Origin: Gemmatimonadota bacterium | GTDB taxonomy: Bacteria > Latescibacterota > UBA2968 | Direction of reading: 5' to 3' | DNA: 51,099 nt | NCBI GenBank assembly: GCA_009838845.1 | Contig: VXRD01000129.1 | Span: 1 to 51,099 of the forward strand | In this document: positions 1 through 8,438 of the stretch, one piece after another | Layout of the letters: each line of letters starts with the position of its first letter | Numbering within the stretch: position 1 is the stretch's first letter | The notes under the pieces: generated by a model | What the model was told of the DNA's origin: nothing | Seen by the model: the letters and a program-made list of their open reading frames with translations, nothing else | Database searches by the model: none | Translations under genes and position numbers: made by a program

Positions 1-2
1 AC

Positions 3-2693
3 AACTTGACCAACCTTCAGTACCTGTATCTTAATAGTAATCAGTTGACTGGTGAGATTCCCCCTGAATTGGGCAATCTGACCAGCCTTCAGCGGCTGCA
101 TCTTGACCGCAATCAGTTGAGTGGGGAAATCCCAACTGAATTGAGCAACCTATCCAACCTTCAGCGGCTGAATCTTAGCCGCAATCAGTTGAGTGGAGGG
201 ATTCCAATAGAATTGGGCAACTTATTTAATCTCACTTACCTGAATCTCGGCGTGAATCAATTGAGTGGAGGGATTCCAATAGAATTGGGCAACCTGACCA
301 ATCTTGGGTTGCTGGCAATTTGGGATAATGATTTGAGCGGTCCGATACCAACAGAATTCGGCAACCTGACAAACCTCGTGCATCTGAGTTTTGGCGGCAA
401 TCAATTAAGTGGTCCGATTCCCGTGGAATTGGGCAACCTGACCAACCTCACTTATATGACGTTTTGGAACAATCAATTGATTGGTGAGATTCCAACAGAA
501 TTGGGTAATCTGATCAACCTCACTTATCTGAACCTTGGCGATAATCAGTTGAGTGGTGAGATACCTCAGAGCCTGACAATGCTGACGAAGCTGGAGACAT
601 TTTCATTTGGAGGCGAGGGAGGGCTATGTGCATCCTCTGATCCGACCATTCAGATGTGGCTTGACGGCATTGAAAATGCTCATGGCCCGACTTGTGCTCT
701 ACCAGGCCAGCGCGAGGCATTAGTGGCGTTATACAATGCGACGGATGGACCCAATTGGACAAATAACGACAATTGGCTCACGGACAATGACATCTCCTCC
801 TGGTATGGCGTCCACGTTTCTGACGGTTCGGTGAAGAGCCTGGACATGAGGGATAATAATCTGACGGGTGAACTTCCCGCAGAATTGGGCAACCTGACCA
901 ATCTTGAAACCCTGCATCTTCCCAACAATGCATTGAGTGGACAGATCCCAACAGAATTGGGCAACCTATCCAACCTTCAGTACCTGTGGCTTTACAGGAA
1001 TCAGTTGACTGGTCCAATTCCAACAGAATTGAGCAACCTGACTAACCTTGGGGTCCTGGAGCTTTGGGACAATCAGTTGACTGGAGAGATACCTCCTGAA
1101 TTGGGCAATTTGTCAAACCTTGAGAGACTGTACCTTCTCGCCAATATGTTGAGTGGGGAGATTCCAGCAGAATTGAGCAATTTGACCAATCTTACAGAGC
1201 TGAAGCTTAGCGGCAATCGATTGAGTGGTGGAATACCTGTTGAATTGGGCAACCTATCCAATCTGAAGATATTGGAGCTTGGCGGCAATCAGTTGAGCGG
1301 GGAGATTCCTCAGAGTCTGACAGGACTGACAATGCTGGAGCGTTTTTCATTTGGAGGTGAAGGAGGTCTATGTGCGCCATCTGATCCGACCATTCAGATG
1401 TGGCTTGACGGCATAGAAAATGCCCACGGTCCGACTTGTGCTCCACCAGGCCAGCGCGAGGCATTGGTAGCACTGTATAATGCAACAGATGGACCCAATT
1501 GGACAAATAACACCAATTGGCTCACCGACAACGACATTTCCACATGGTATGGTGTCGAGGTCTCTGACGGTTCGGTGACAGAATTGGAACTGAGGGAGAA
1601 TAATCTGACAGGAGAGCTTCCGGTAGAATTGGGCAACCTGACCAACCTTGGAGGGTTAAGTCTTTGGGGTAATCAGTTGAGTGGAGAAATACCAACAGAA
1701 TTAGGTAACCTGACTAACCTTGGGTACCTGGGCCTTTGGGATAATGCGTTGACTGGAGAGATACCAGCAGAATTGGGTAACCTGACTAACCTCACTCATC
1801 TGAGACTTGGTAGGAATCAGTTGACTGGAGAGATTCCAACAGAATTGGGCAATTTGACTAACCTTTCGAACCTGACTCTTGAAGGCAATCAGTTGAGTGG
1901 AGAGATACCAACAGAATTGGGTAACCTGACTAACCTCACTGAACTGGGTCTTCACGATAATGATTTGACTGGAGAGATTTCAACAGAATTGGGTAACCTG
2001 ACAAATCTTACTTACCTGTGGCTCTGGGACAATTCATTGAGTGGCTCGATTCCAACAGAATTGAGCAACTTGACTAACCTCACTGAACTGAGTCTTAACC
2101 ATAATCAGTTGAGTGGGGAGATCCCCATGGAATTGGGGAACTTGTCCAATCTTACGGGGCTGTGGCTTCACGATAATCAGTTGAATGGCACGATTCCCGC
2201 GGAATTGGGTAACCTGTCCAACCTTGAGCGGCTGGAGTTTGACAGGAATGCGTTGAGTGGGGAGATCCCCGCGGAATTGGGTAACCTCACCAATCTCAAG
2301 CACCTGGCTCTTAACAACAATGCGTTGAGTGGTTCGATTCCAATAGAATTGGGCAACCTGTCCAGCCTTGAGGAAATGAATCTTCACGATAATCAGTTAA
2401 GCGGGGAGATCCCATCACAATTGGGCAACCTGGCCAGTCTTAAGGCACTGAATATTTGGAATACTCAGTTAAGCGGTGGTATTCCCGCTGAATTGGGCAA
2501 TCTGACCAATCTTGAGCGCATGGAGCTTTGGAATACTCAGTTAAGTGGTACACTTCCTCAGAGCCTGACAATGCTGACGAAGCTGACGAAGTTTCGCTTT
2601 CAAAACACAGGGCTATGTGCGCCATCTGATGCAGCCTTTCAGACGTGGCTACAGGGCATTGAAGACGCCAATGGCCCAACTTGTTCGGAATAA
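3..2693 (+). CDS. Giant leucine-rich-repeat protein, 5' end cut by window
   Basis: The frame is open to the left edge, so the true start and any signal peptide are missing. About 896 residues are visible. Most of the protein is plant-type 24-residue LRRs with the pattern LxxLxLxxNxLSGxIPxELGNLTN, which fold as a solenoid used for binding proteins or glycans. The LRRs form three blocks. Each block ends in a cap containing GGLCA/GLCAPSD and WLxGIE (about residues 190-232, 437-480 and 851-895). Blocks two and three each start with an N-terminal cap with the motifs REALVALYNATDGPNW, NWLTDNDIS and WYGV (about 235-288 and 483-538). The last cap ends GPTCSE with no anchor or sorting domain. This suggests a secreted or surface adhesion protein; the ligand is unknown. 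A terminator follows 30 bp after the stop. Confidence 0.9.
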   Translation, partial: NLTNLQYLYLNSNQLTGEIPPELGNLTSLQRLHLDRNQLSGEIPTELSNLSNLQRLNLSRNQLSGGIPIELGNLFNLTYLNLGVNQLSGGIPIELGNLTNLGLLAIWDNDLSGPIPTEFGNLTNLVHLSFGGNQLSGPIPVELGNLTNLTYMTFWNNQLIGEIPTELGNLINLTYLNLGDNQLSGEIPQSLTMLTKLETFSFGGEGGLCASSDPTIQMWLDGIENAHGPTCALPGQREALVALYNATDGPNWTNNDNWLTDNDISSWYGVHVSDGSVKSLDMRDNNLTGELPAELGNLTNLETLHLPNNALSGQIPTELGNLSNLQYLWLYRNQLTGPIPTELSNLTNLGVLELWDNQLTGEIPPELGNLSNLERLYLLANMLSGEIPAELSNLTNLTELKLSGNRLSGGIPVELGNLSNLKILELGGNQLSGEIPQSLTGLTMLERFSFGGEGGLCAPSDPTIQMWLDGIENAHGPTCAPPGQREALVALYNATDGPNWTNNTNWLTDNDISTWYGVEVSDGSVTELELRENNLTGELPVELGNLTNLGGLSLWGNQLSGEIPTELGNLTNLGYLGLWDNALTGEIPAELGNLTNLTHLRLGRNQLTGEIPTELGNLTNLSNLTLEGNQLSGEIPTELGNLTNLTELGLHDNDLTGEISTELGNLTNLTYLWLWDNSLSGSIPTELSNLTNLTELSLNHNQLSGEIPMELGNLSNLTGLWLHDNQLNGTIPAELGNLSNLERLEFDRNALSGEIPAELGNLTNLKHLALNNNALSGSIPIELGNLSSLEEMNLHDNQLSGEIPSQLGNLASLKALNIWNTQLSGGIPAELGNLTNLERMELWNTQLSGTLPQSLTMLTKLTKFRFQNTGLCAPSDAAFQTWLQGIEDANGPTCSE
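572..1620 (+). repeat. Internal DNA duplication within the LRR gene
   Basis: The stretch 572-870 (C-cap plus N-cap of the next block) recurs at 1314-1620 with most bases identical, including the WLDGIE cap and the ATDGPNWTNN segment. A third, more diverged C-cap lies at 2556-2690. Superimposed on this is a 72-bp period of the LRR units, with the phrase gaattgggcaacctgacca recurring throughout. Such repeats are prone to unequal recombination, so the number of LRR units may vary between strains. Confidence 0.85.
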
Positions 2694-2722
2694 GATGTAC
2701 TTATGCCCGGATGCAATATTGC

Positions 2723-2759
2723 AAAAGCCCGACTTGATTAGAACAGGTCGGGCTTTTTT
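2723..2759 (+). terminator. Rho-independent terminator after LRR gene
   Basis: AAAAGCCCGAC (2723-2733) pairs perfectly with GTCGGGCTTTT (2747-2757) around a 13-nt loop and runs into six T residues. It lies 30 bp after the LRR stop codon. Confidence 0.9.
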
Positions 2760-2819
2760 GTTTTTCTGAATGATGTTTAAGGCGCAAGATTGGGAATTGG
2801 CCGCATCCAAGCCGTGTGA

Positions 2820-2898
2820 ATTGATGCAACCACACATCCGAAGCCACCCCTTCAGGTGGCTTCATCAACGGCGTGAAAGGAATCAGACCCGAATGCCT
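2820..2898 (-). pseudogene. Short decayed copy of the Rpn-like nuclease gene
   Basis: About 78 bp here match the interior of the nuclease gene at 3640-3717, in the same orientation, with only scattered substitutions. The matching part encodes the region around PLMKPPEGMASDVWLHQ in the intact gene. Nothing else of the gene is recognisable and there is no open frame of useful length. It looks like the remnant of a second copy of this multicopy family. The small gene at 2909-3169 starts just beyond it. Confidence 0.7.
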
Positions 2899-2908
2899 CG
2901 CTATGAAC

Positions 2909-3169
2909 TCAGCTTAGCTCCTGAAGATATAAATTTCGCGCACTATCAGTGAGTGACACGGCATCGAGACCACCGGGACGGAGAGCAAATTTCGCACGTT
3001 CGTCACCTGCTAAAATAAAAAATTCAGGATGGCTTTTGACGATTTGGGTTACCGTTTCTGAAGGAATTTGGAGAGCTCTTGCAATGCCTCCAGGTGTGCG
3101 CCAATCACCCCTGGAATGATAGATCACTTTGACAATATCCCTTATCGTTCCTCGTTCATTTTGAGCCAT
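2909..3169 (-). CDS. Small hypothetical protein, possible winged-helix fold
   Basis: This encodes 86 residues starting MAQNERGTIRDIVKV. I chose this ATG rather than one nine codons upstream because AAGGAG lies six nt before it. The sequence has an N-terminal helix (IRDIVKVIYHS), then WRTPGGIARALQIPSETVTQIVKSH, which resembles a helix-turn-helix, then two short strands (FFILAG, KFALRPGG). That order fits a small winged-helix DNA-binding domain, but I do not recognise a named family. It lies about 75 bp downstream of the nuclease gene on the same strand and may be co-transcribed with it. Confidence 0.6.
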   Translation of the reverse strand: MAQNERGTIRDIVKVIYHSRGDWRTPGGIARALQIPSETVTQIVKSHPEFFILAGDERAKFALRPGGLDAVSLTDSARNLYLQELS

Positions 3170-3245
3170 TTTTTCGCTCCTTTCCAGCACCAACATCCTT
3201 GTTATCGCAACTTAACTCGTCTCGCTCCCCTTTTTGGAAATCGCG

Positions 3246-4142
3246 TTACTCATCTAACAGATGTTGAAATGCTTCAAGACTGACCACCTGTATCGCCGAG
3301 CGGTGCAACTGCTTGAGACGTTGCAAATCGTTGATAGCGGCAATGTGAGCAGATATAGGGTGTGACTCAGACATATCAAATCGAATCTCTAACACTTCGA
3401 GGATATCTTCAAGCGTGCTTTTTCTTTCGCCTTGCTCAAAACTTTCCTCTCTACTTTGTTGGGTAAGGGATTGAAAAAGTGATGATTCGCGGATCAGATC
3501 CATGATGCCCTCCTTGAAAATAATATCAGAAATCGTTTCAGACGCATATACCAACTCGCTCAACGCCACCATCCCTGCCAGATAATCCGCCCTATATGAC
3601 CGAGCGATGGGGCGCGTCCGAGCCGTATGAATACACTGATGCAACCATACATCCGAGGCCATCCCTTCAGGTGGCTTCATCAACGGCGTAAAAGGGATTA
3701 GCCCTGAATCTCCCGAATTGAGAACGCGCTCGCCTTCTATCTCAATCAGTCTGATCACGCGATACCGAATCGTGATTTCGTAGCCGAGATGCTCCTGGAT
3801 ATAGTGCCCGGGATCGTGCTGCCCAGCATTGGGACGCAGGTAGATCACATTGGAATATATCGGCAGGCCGTGTTGCCGAATAGCATGTCCAATATAGCCC
3901 GCCATGCGGCGTGGCATAGGCGGATTGGTGCTGTCCGTGGTTTGAAACTCGTTATGGACTAATACCTCCTCACCATCGATATGCACGCGAATCAGGCTAT
4001 CGGTTTGGCGTGCTTCAACAGTGAGTTGCTCTGTGTCAATGACTGCAAGAACTTCAACGTCCTCGCGTCCGAGAGTAAAGCCAGCAAAGTCACTGGGGTA
4101 TTTCTGAATCAGATGTTTGGAAATCGTATCAAATTCGGCCAT
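3246..4142 (-). CDS. Rpn/PD-(D/E)XK-family putative nuclease (transposase-like)
   Basis: This encodes 298 residues from MAEFDTISKHLIQKYPSDF; an upstream in-frame ATG at 4202 would add 20 residues of low-quality sequence. The N-terminal half has the pattern of the Rpn/YhgA-like PD-(D/E)XK family: ARQTDSLIRVHIDGEEVLVHNEFQTTDS followed closely by PRRMAGYIGH. The acidic residue and EFQ would form the nuclease core. The C-terminal third is helical and charged (REESFEQGERKSTLEDILEVLE), as in Rpn proteins whose tails mediate regulation. Members of this family occur in many copies in related uncultured genomes and promote RecA-independent recombination in E. coli. A decayed fragment of the same gene lies 350 bp downstream. 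Neither start has a strong ribosome-binding site. Confidence 0.75.
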   Translation of the reverse strand: MAEFDTISKHLIQKYPSDFAGFTLGREDVEVLAVIDTEQLTVEARQTDSLIRVHIDGEEVLVHNEFQTTDSTNPPMPRRMAGYIGHAIRQHGLPIYSNVIYLRPNAGQHDPGHYIQEHLGYEITIRYRVIRLIEIEGERVLNSGDSGLIPFTPLMKPPEGMASDVWLHQCIHTARTRPIARSYRADYLAGMVALSELVYASETISDIIFKEGIMDLIRESSLFQSLTQQSREESFEQGERKSTLEDILEVLEIRFDMSESHPISAHIAAINDLQRLKQLHRSAIQVVSLEAFQHLLDE

Positions 4143-4576
4143 GTGAGATGCTTGGTCTGAGGGTTGGTCGTATTTTGGACAAACGCAACAGTCAGAACTC
4201 AAGCAAATATCAGGCCAAAAAATGAAATCATCACAAAATTACGCAACAAAAGGAGGCTCGACAGAAACGCAGGCACCTCGTTATGCTTTCAATATGCAGT
4301 ATTGTGCTCTTGTTCACAACTTGAATTTGTGAATTGTCTGTTGAAGCGAAGATAGTGGAGCACAAGCATTGGCGGCAAAAGTGTAAATTTTGAGCGATGG
4401 ATGAGTGGTATGGTGAAAAATATGCACTTCTCATCATGCCGCGATGACAACCCAAACCTCCAGGATTAAGTCAAAAGTAAAGAAAGCCCATTGATCGGTA
4501 GTGATCAATGGGCTTTCTTATTTTCCTCTCCTAATTTGGGTTGCATTCTGGTATCGCGGATTAGATATTACAAAAC
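4143..4576. other. Intergenic stretch with no supported gene
   Basis: These 434 bp separate the leftward nuclease gene from the rightward GT39-like gene. Short open frames here have no recognisable motif, composition or ribosome-binding site. The only structured element is the strong hairpin at 4480-4519, which is unexpected between two divergent genes. Confidence 0.5.
4480..4519 (+). terminator. Strong hairpin terminator between divergent genes
   Basis: AAGAAAGCCCATTGATC (4480-4496) pairs over 17 bp with GATCAATGGGCTTTCTT (4503-4519) around the loop GGTAGT and is followed by TATTTTCC. On the minus strand it is followed by TACTTTTGACTT, so it could act in both directions. No recognised gene ends at it, so it may terminate an unrecognised short transcript or be left from a lost gene. 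Confidence 0.75.
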
Positions 4577-6409
4577 ATGACATCGAAAACAAACAACGCG
4601 AAAGATCGGATCTCGCGCTACTTCCCTTATATTGTGGGCGGGACTGCGGTCGTGATCCGTTTTTTTTATCTCTGGTCATTCTGGGCCACTCATCCGTTTT
4701 CCCAGAAACTCATCTCAGACGCGCGGATATTCGACGACTGGGCACAGCGCATCGCCTCGGGAGACTGGCTCGGTGCCCCTGAAGTCTTCATTCTACCCTC
4801 CCTGTATCCATACCTCATGGCGGTTGTATATACGACCTTCGGACACGCGCCCAAACTGATCATAGGCTTACAGGCTGCTGCCGGATGTGCCAGTGCGATA
4901 CTGGTCTATCGATTGGGCGCGCGGCACTTTGGCGCATACGCGGGGTTATTTGCGGGATTATTATTTGCGAGCTATGGACCGCAACTATTTTACGAAGGCA
5001 TGCTACTGGGCACATCGGGTGCCGTATTTCTCAGCCTGATAGGATTGACGCTAATCTCGGGCAATAATAAAACCCACTGGCACCTGGGACTGGCCGGATT
5101 GGTCTTTGGACTGGCAACACTCATGCGCCCCAACATCTTATCCGCAATCCCATTCTTGCTATTCGGCGCGTGGTGGGCCTATCACAAAGCAACGCCGGCA
5201 AAACGTTCAATACGACTGGGCGGTTACTTCCTCGGGGGACTCATCCTCCCACTCCTCATGTGCGGACTGCGCAATGGCCTGGTCGCAGACGACTGGGTAC
5301 TGATGACCGCGCACGGCGGCATCAACTTTTACATGGGCAACCACCCGGATGCGCCGGGCTGGTTCTCCGCACCTCCTGGTGTGGATGCACAGATCACCCC
5401 GGATGGGGCACAGGGCAATTTGGAAGGCCCGCGCCGCGTGGCCGAAAATGCTCTGGGGCGATCTCTGAAAGCATCTGAAGTCTCTGCCTTCTGGTTTAAT
5501 AAGGGCCTCGCATTCTGGATAGACGATCCCGTGGGTGCGATAGCCGTGACCTTGCGAAAAATGCGCCTATTTGCATCGGGATACGAAGTCCCGCTCAATT
5601 ACAACTTTTATTACCAGAGAAAATTCTCCGCCCTCCTGCGCTTTCCAATCGCAGAACTGTGGATATTATTTCCCCTATCCATCGTGGGACTCATCATCGC
5701 AGCCCGGCAATGTGACCGCCATGCCATCCTGTATCTGTGGCTCATTGGATATGCGGCAGGCGTATTGGCATTTCACGTATCGTCGCGCTATCGCATGCCC
5801 GCAATCCCCATCCTCATGATATTTGCAGGCCTGGGAATATGGACATTGATATCCCGTGTACAATCGCAAAAGTGGAAAAACCTCTGCATCAGTGCAGCGG
5901 CACTGATCATCCTGTGGACCGGCTACCGCATAGAACTAAACGCACAACTCGCCCAAAACAACTGGGCCATGGATCCCTTCAATCTGGGCACGGCTTATTT
6001 GTGGGCAAACGAAAATGAACCGGCGCGATTATATCTGGAAGAAGCGGAAAAATACGGACAGGGCGATGCCGTCTTGTATTACAACCTGGGATTGGCCTAC
6101 GCACGCACAAAAAAAATGGAAGCCGCCAAAAACGCGTATCAACAGGCACTATCTCAGGATCCCGACATGGTGCGCGCGTACGTCAACCTGGGCAACATCT
6201 TATTTTTCGAAGAAAAATTTCACGAAGCGATAAACAACTATGGAGAAGCACTGAAACGCGACCCCAACACCCACAATGCGCGTGCGAACATGGGCTGGGC
6301 ATACTGGTCTCTGGGAAAAATAGACGAAGCGCGCAACGCCTGGCAGCAAGTCTTGCAAACAGCACCCGATCACCCCTCGGCAAAAGCGGGGATAGCGCGC
6401 ACGCGTTAA
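4577..6409 (+). CDS. GT-C (PMT/GT39-like) membrane glycosyltransferase with C-terminal TPRs
   Basis: This encodes 610 residues. A first TM segment (YIVGGTAVVIRFFYLWSFW) is followed by a periplasmic loop with the acidic pair region SDARIFDDWA, typical of the ArnT/PMT_2 superfamily that transfers sugars from polyprenyl-phosphate donors. About ten further hydrophobic segments follow to residue 455. Residues about 475-610 hold three to four TPR units (LYYNLGLAYARTKKMEAAKN, MVRAYVNLGNILFFEEKFHE, ARANMGWAYWSLGKIDEARN), probably on the outer face. The substrate cannot be told from sequence. The start at ATG 4577 has no clear Shine-Dalgarno. The next gene begins 66 bp downstream on the same strand, suggesting an operon with the DUF6785 and GWxTD genes. 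Confidence 0.8.
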   Translation: MTSKTNNAKDRISRYFPYIVGGTAVVIRFFYLWSFWATHPFSQKLISDARIFDDWAQRIASGDWLGAPEVFILPSLYPYLMAVVYTTFGHAPKLIIGLQAAAGCASAILVYRLGARHFGAYAGLFAGLLFASYGPQLFYEGMLLGTSGAVFLSLIGLTLISGNNKTHWHLGLAGLVFGLATLMRPNILSAIPFLLFGAWWAYHKATPAKRSIRLGGYFLGGLILPLLMCGLRNGLVADDWVLMTAHGGINFYMGNHPDAPGWFSAPPGVDAQITPDGAQGNLEGPRRVAENALGRSLKASEVSAFWFNKGLAFWIDDPVGAIAVTLRKMRLFASGYEVPLNYNFYYQRKFSALLRFPIAELWILFPLSIVGLIIAARQCDRHAILYLWLIGYAAGVLAFHVSSRYRMPAIPILMIFAGLGIWTLISRVQSQKWKNLCISAAALIILWTGYRIELNAQLAQNNWAMDPFNLGTAYLWANENEPARLYLEEAEKYGQGDAVLYYNLGLAYARTKKMEAAKNAYQQALSQDPDMVRAYVNLGNILFFEEKFHEAINNYGEALKRDPNTHNARANMGWAYWSLGKIDEARNAWQQVLQTAPDHPSAKAGIARTR

Positions 6410-6475
6410 ATTAAATAGACACCTGATATTACCATCCTTATATTGCCCACCGTTTTTCATCCATCTGGAGCACGA

Positions 6476-8428
6476 ATGGCAATTCGCGAACAACAAACAC
6501 AGACAGCACCACTTCAACGAGCCGTAACCGCACGGTCCATTGTGATAGGTGCCATGTGCGCGGGCTTCCTGGGGTGGGGTGGGCATTTTACGCGACACAT
6601 TGCACACACGACAAAAATGGCACAGGATCACTTGCCCTGGGGCGCAGTAGTGCCGTTTTTGTTGATCGCAGTAATATTGAATAAAATCCTGGAAAAGGTG
6701 CGCCCGCAATGGGTCTTGCGCCCTTCGGAATTGCTGGTCATCTTCAGCATGGGCCTGGTCGCATCGGCATTGCCCAGCTATTTCATGGGACACTTAATCG
6801 CCAACGTCTCAGCGCCATTTTACTTTGCCAACACGGAAAACCGATGGGCAGACGACATACATCCGTACTTAGCTGAATGGGCGGTCGTAACCGACAGGAC
6901 AGCTGCGCGGTGGTTTTTTGAAGGACTGCCAGCCGGCGCAACAATCCCATGGGAAATCTGGATAACGCCGATGATCTGGCGATTGAGCCTGGTATTTATG
7001 ATCGGCGTATTTGGATTTTGCGCGGTCTCAATCCTGCGCAAGCAATGGGTAGAACACGAACGCCTCACCTTTCCATTGATGACATTGCCACTGGAACTCG
7101 TCAACAGAGAACCGCGAGGATTCTGGCCCGTGGGCATCATGAATCGCCCCGTATTCTGGTGGGGATTCGCGCTCGCCTCATTTCCCATATACTGGAACAT
7201 GGTTGAATATTTCCAGCCGCATTTTCCAACCATTCCCCGATACCTGGGATTGATGGAATTCGGTCGGTATTTCCCGCCGATTCACATGCGGTTTTATCCA
7301 GTGATCATTGGCGTATCGTATTTTATGGACCTGGATGTATTGTTTAGCATTATTGCCTTTCACCTGTTATTGACCCTTGAAATGGGGCTGTTCAACCGCC
7401 TGGGAATCGAAATAGGCCCAACCCATGTGTGGCCGGCATCGCAATTCGAAAACTGGCAGGGATTTGGTGCCCTATGCGTGCTGGTGCCGTGGAGCTTGTG
7501 GATGGCGCGAGAACATTTGAGCAACGTATTTCGCAAAGCCGTACTCAATGCACGGGAGGTTGAAGACACGGGCGAATTATTGTCCTACCGCGCAGCACTT
7601 GGCGGACTGCTGGCGAGCGGACTATTTATTTTGAGCTGGTGCGTAGCCTCCGGCATGTCGATCTTTGTCGCCCTGACTTTTTTGAGCCTTGTCGGCATTA
7701 TCTGGTTGGGCATCACGCGCGTCTGCGTGGAAGGCGGCATGATCAGCAGCCGCATGATACAGGGACAATTTGTCGCATATCACCTGCTCGGTCCCGTAAA
7801 TATTTCCCCATCGGGAATGGCGGCATTTGCCCTCACAGAAACATGGCACCACGATATCAAAACCATATTGATGGCCAACCTGGCCAATGCCACGCGGCTT
7901 TACGACAGCATCCGACACGAAAGAACGCGCCTGGTCATCGCCCTGGGACTGGCCATGCTGGTGGTAATAACCACAAGCGCGTATTATCAAATATCATCGA
8001 GCTATGTAACCGGCGCATTTAATTACGGCGGAATTTACGGTCCCTATGTGCAAAACACTTTTGATACCATAGCCGGTCATATTCGGGACCCCTTTGCCCT
8101 GAAGCGCGAGCGCGTACTCATCGCGCTCATTGGAATGGCAACCACGGCATTGATGCTATCCTTGCGCTATATATGGCCCTGGTGGCCCTTGCATCCGATC
8201 GGATTTGCCGCCGTAACAGCGTATCCCGTCAACCGCATTGTATTCTCGATCTTCTTTGCATGGTTTTCCAAATTTGTCATCTTGCGGGCGGGCGGCATTG
8301 ATCTGTACCGCAAAGCATCGCCGTTTTTCCTGGGACTTATGGTGGGGTATTTCACGGGCGTATTTGTGTCGTTTCTGGTAGATTGTATCTGGTTCCCTGG
8401 GCAAGGACATTCGCTGGCATTGTATTAG
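6476..8428 (+). CDS. DUF6785/DUF6784-type polytopic membrane protein
   Basis: This encodes 650 residues from MAIREQQTQ; GGAG five nt upstream of ATG 6476 supports this start over an upstream TTG. There are about 13-14 hydrophobic segments, beginning ARSIVIGAMCAGFLGWGGHF and ending FFLGLMVGYFTGVFVSFLVD. The stretch LRPSELLVIFSMGLVASALPS and the periplasmic IHPYLAEWAVV/FFEGLPAG region are what I recall from DUF6785 proteins of Planctomycetes and Latescibacteria, distantly like oligopeptide-transporter (OPT) permeases. A transport role is likely, but the substrate is unknown. The stop codon lies 10 bp before the GWxTD gene, so the two are almost certainly co-transcribed. Confidence 0.75.
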   Translation: MAIREQQTQTAPLQRAVTARSIVIGAMCAGFLGWGGHFTRHIAHTTKMAQDHLPWGAVVPFLLIAVILNKILEKVRPQWVLRPSELLVIFSMGLVASALPSYFMGHLIANVSAPFYFANTENRWADDIHPYLAEWAVVTDRTAARWFFEGLPAGATIPWEIWITPMIWRLSLVFMIGVFGFCAVSILRKQWVEHERLTFPLMTLPLELVNREPRGFWPVGIMNRPVFWWGFALASFPIYWNMVEYFQPHFPTIPRYLGLMEFGRYFPPIHMRFYPVIIGVSYFMDLDVLFSIIAFHLLLTLEMGLFNRLGIEIGPTHVWPASQFENWQGFGALCVLVPWSLWMAREHLSNVFRKAVLNAREVEDTGELLSYRAALGGLLASGLFILSWCVASGMSIFVALTFLSLVGIIWLGITRVCVEGGMISSRMIQGQFVAYHLLGPVNISPSGMAAFALTETWHHDIKTILMANLANATRLYDSIRHERTRLVIALGLAMLVVITTSAYYQISSSYVTGAFNYGGIYGPYVQNTFDTIAGHIRDPFALKRERVLIALIGMATTALMLSLRYIWPWWPLHPIGFAAVTAYPVNRIVFSIFFAWFSKFVILRAGGIDLYRKASPFFLGLMVGYFTGVFVSFLVDCIWFPGQGHSLALY

Positions 8429-8438
8429 AGGCTGCGCC

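Noticed and set aside
590-1620. Repeat structure considered as a CRISPR array
   Set aside because: The repeats are in-frame protein-coding LRR units without unique spacers.
6-2693. Opposite-strand frames across the LRR gene
   Set aside because: Their repeated peptides are reverse readings of the 72-bp LRR units.
3246-4142. Insertion sequence
   Set aside because: No terminal inverted repeats or target duplications were seen; the protein is Rpn-like nuclease, not a DDE or HUH transposase.
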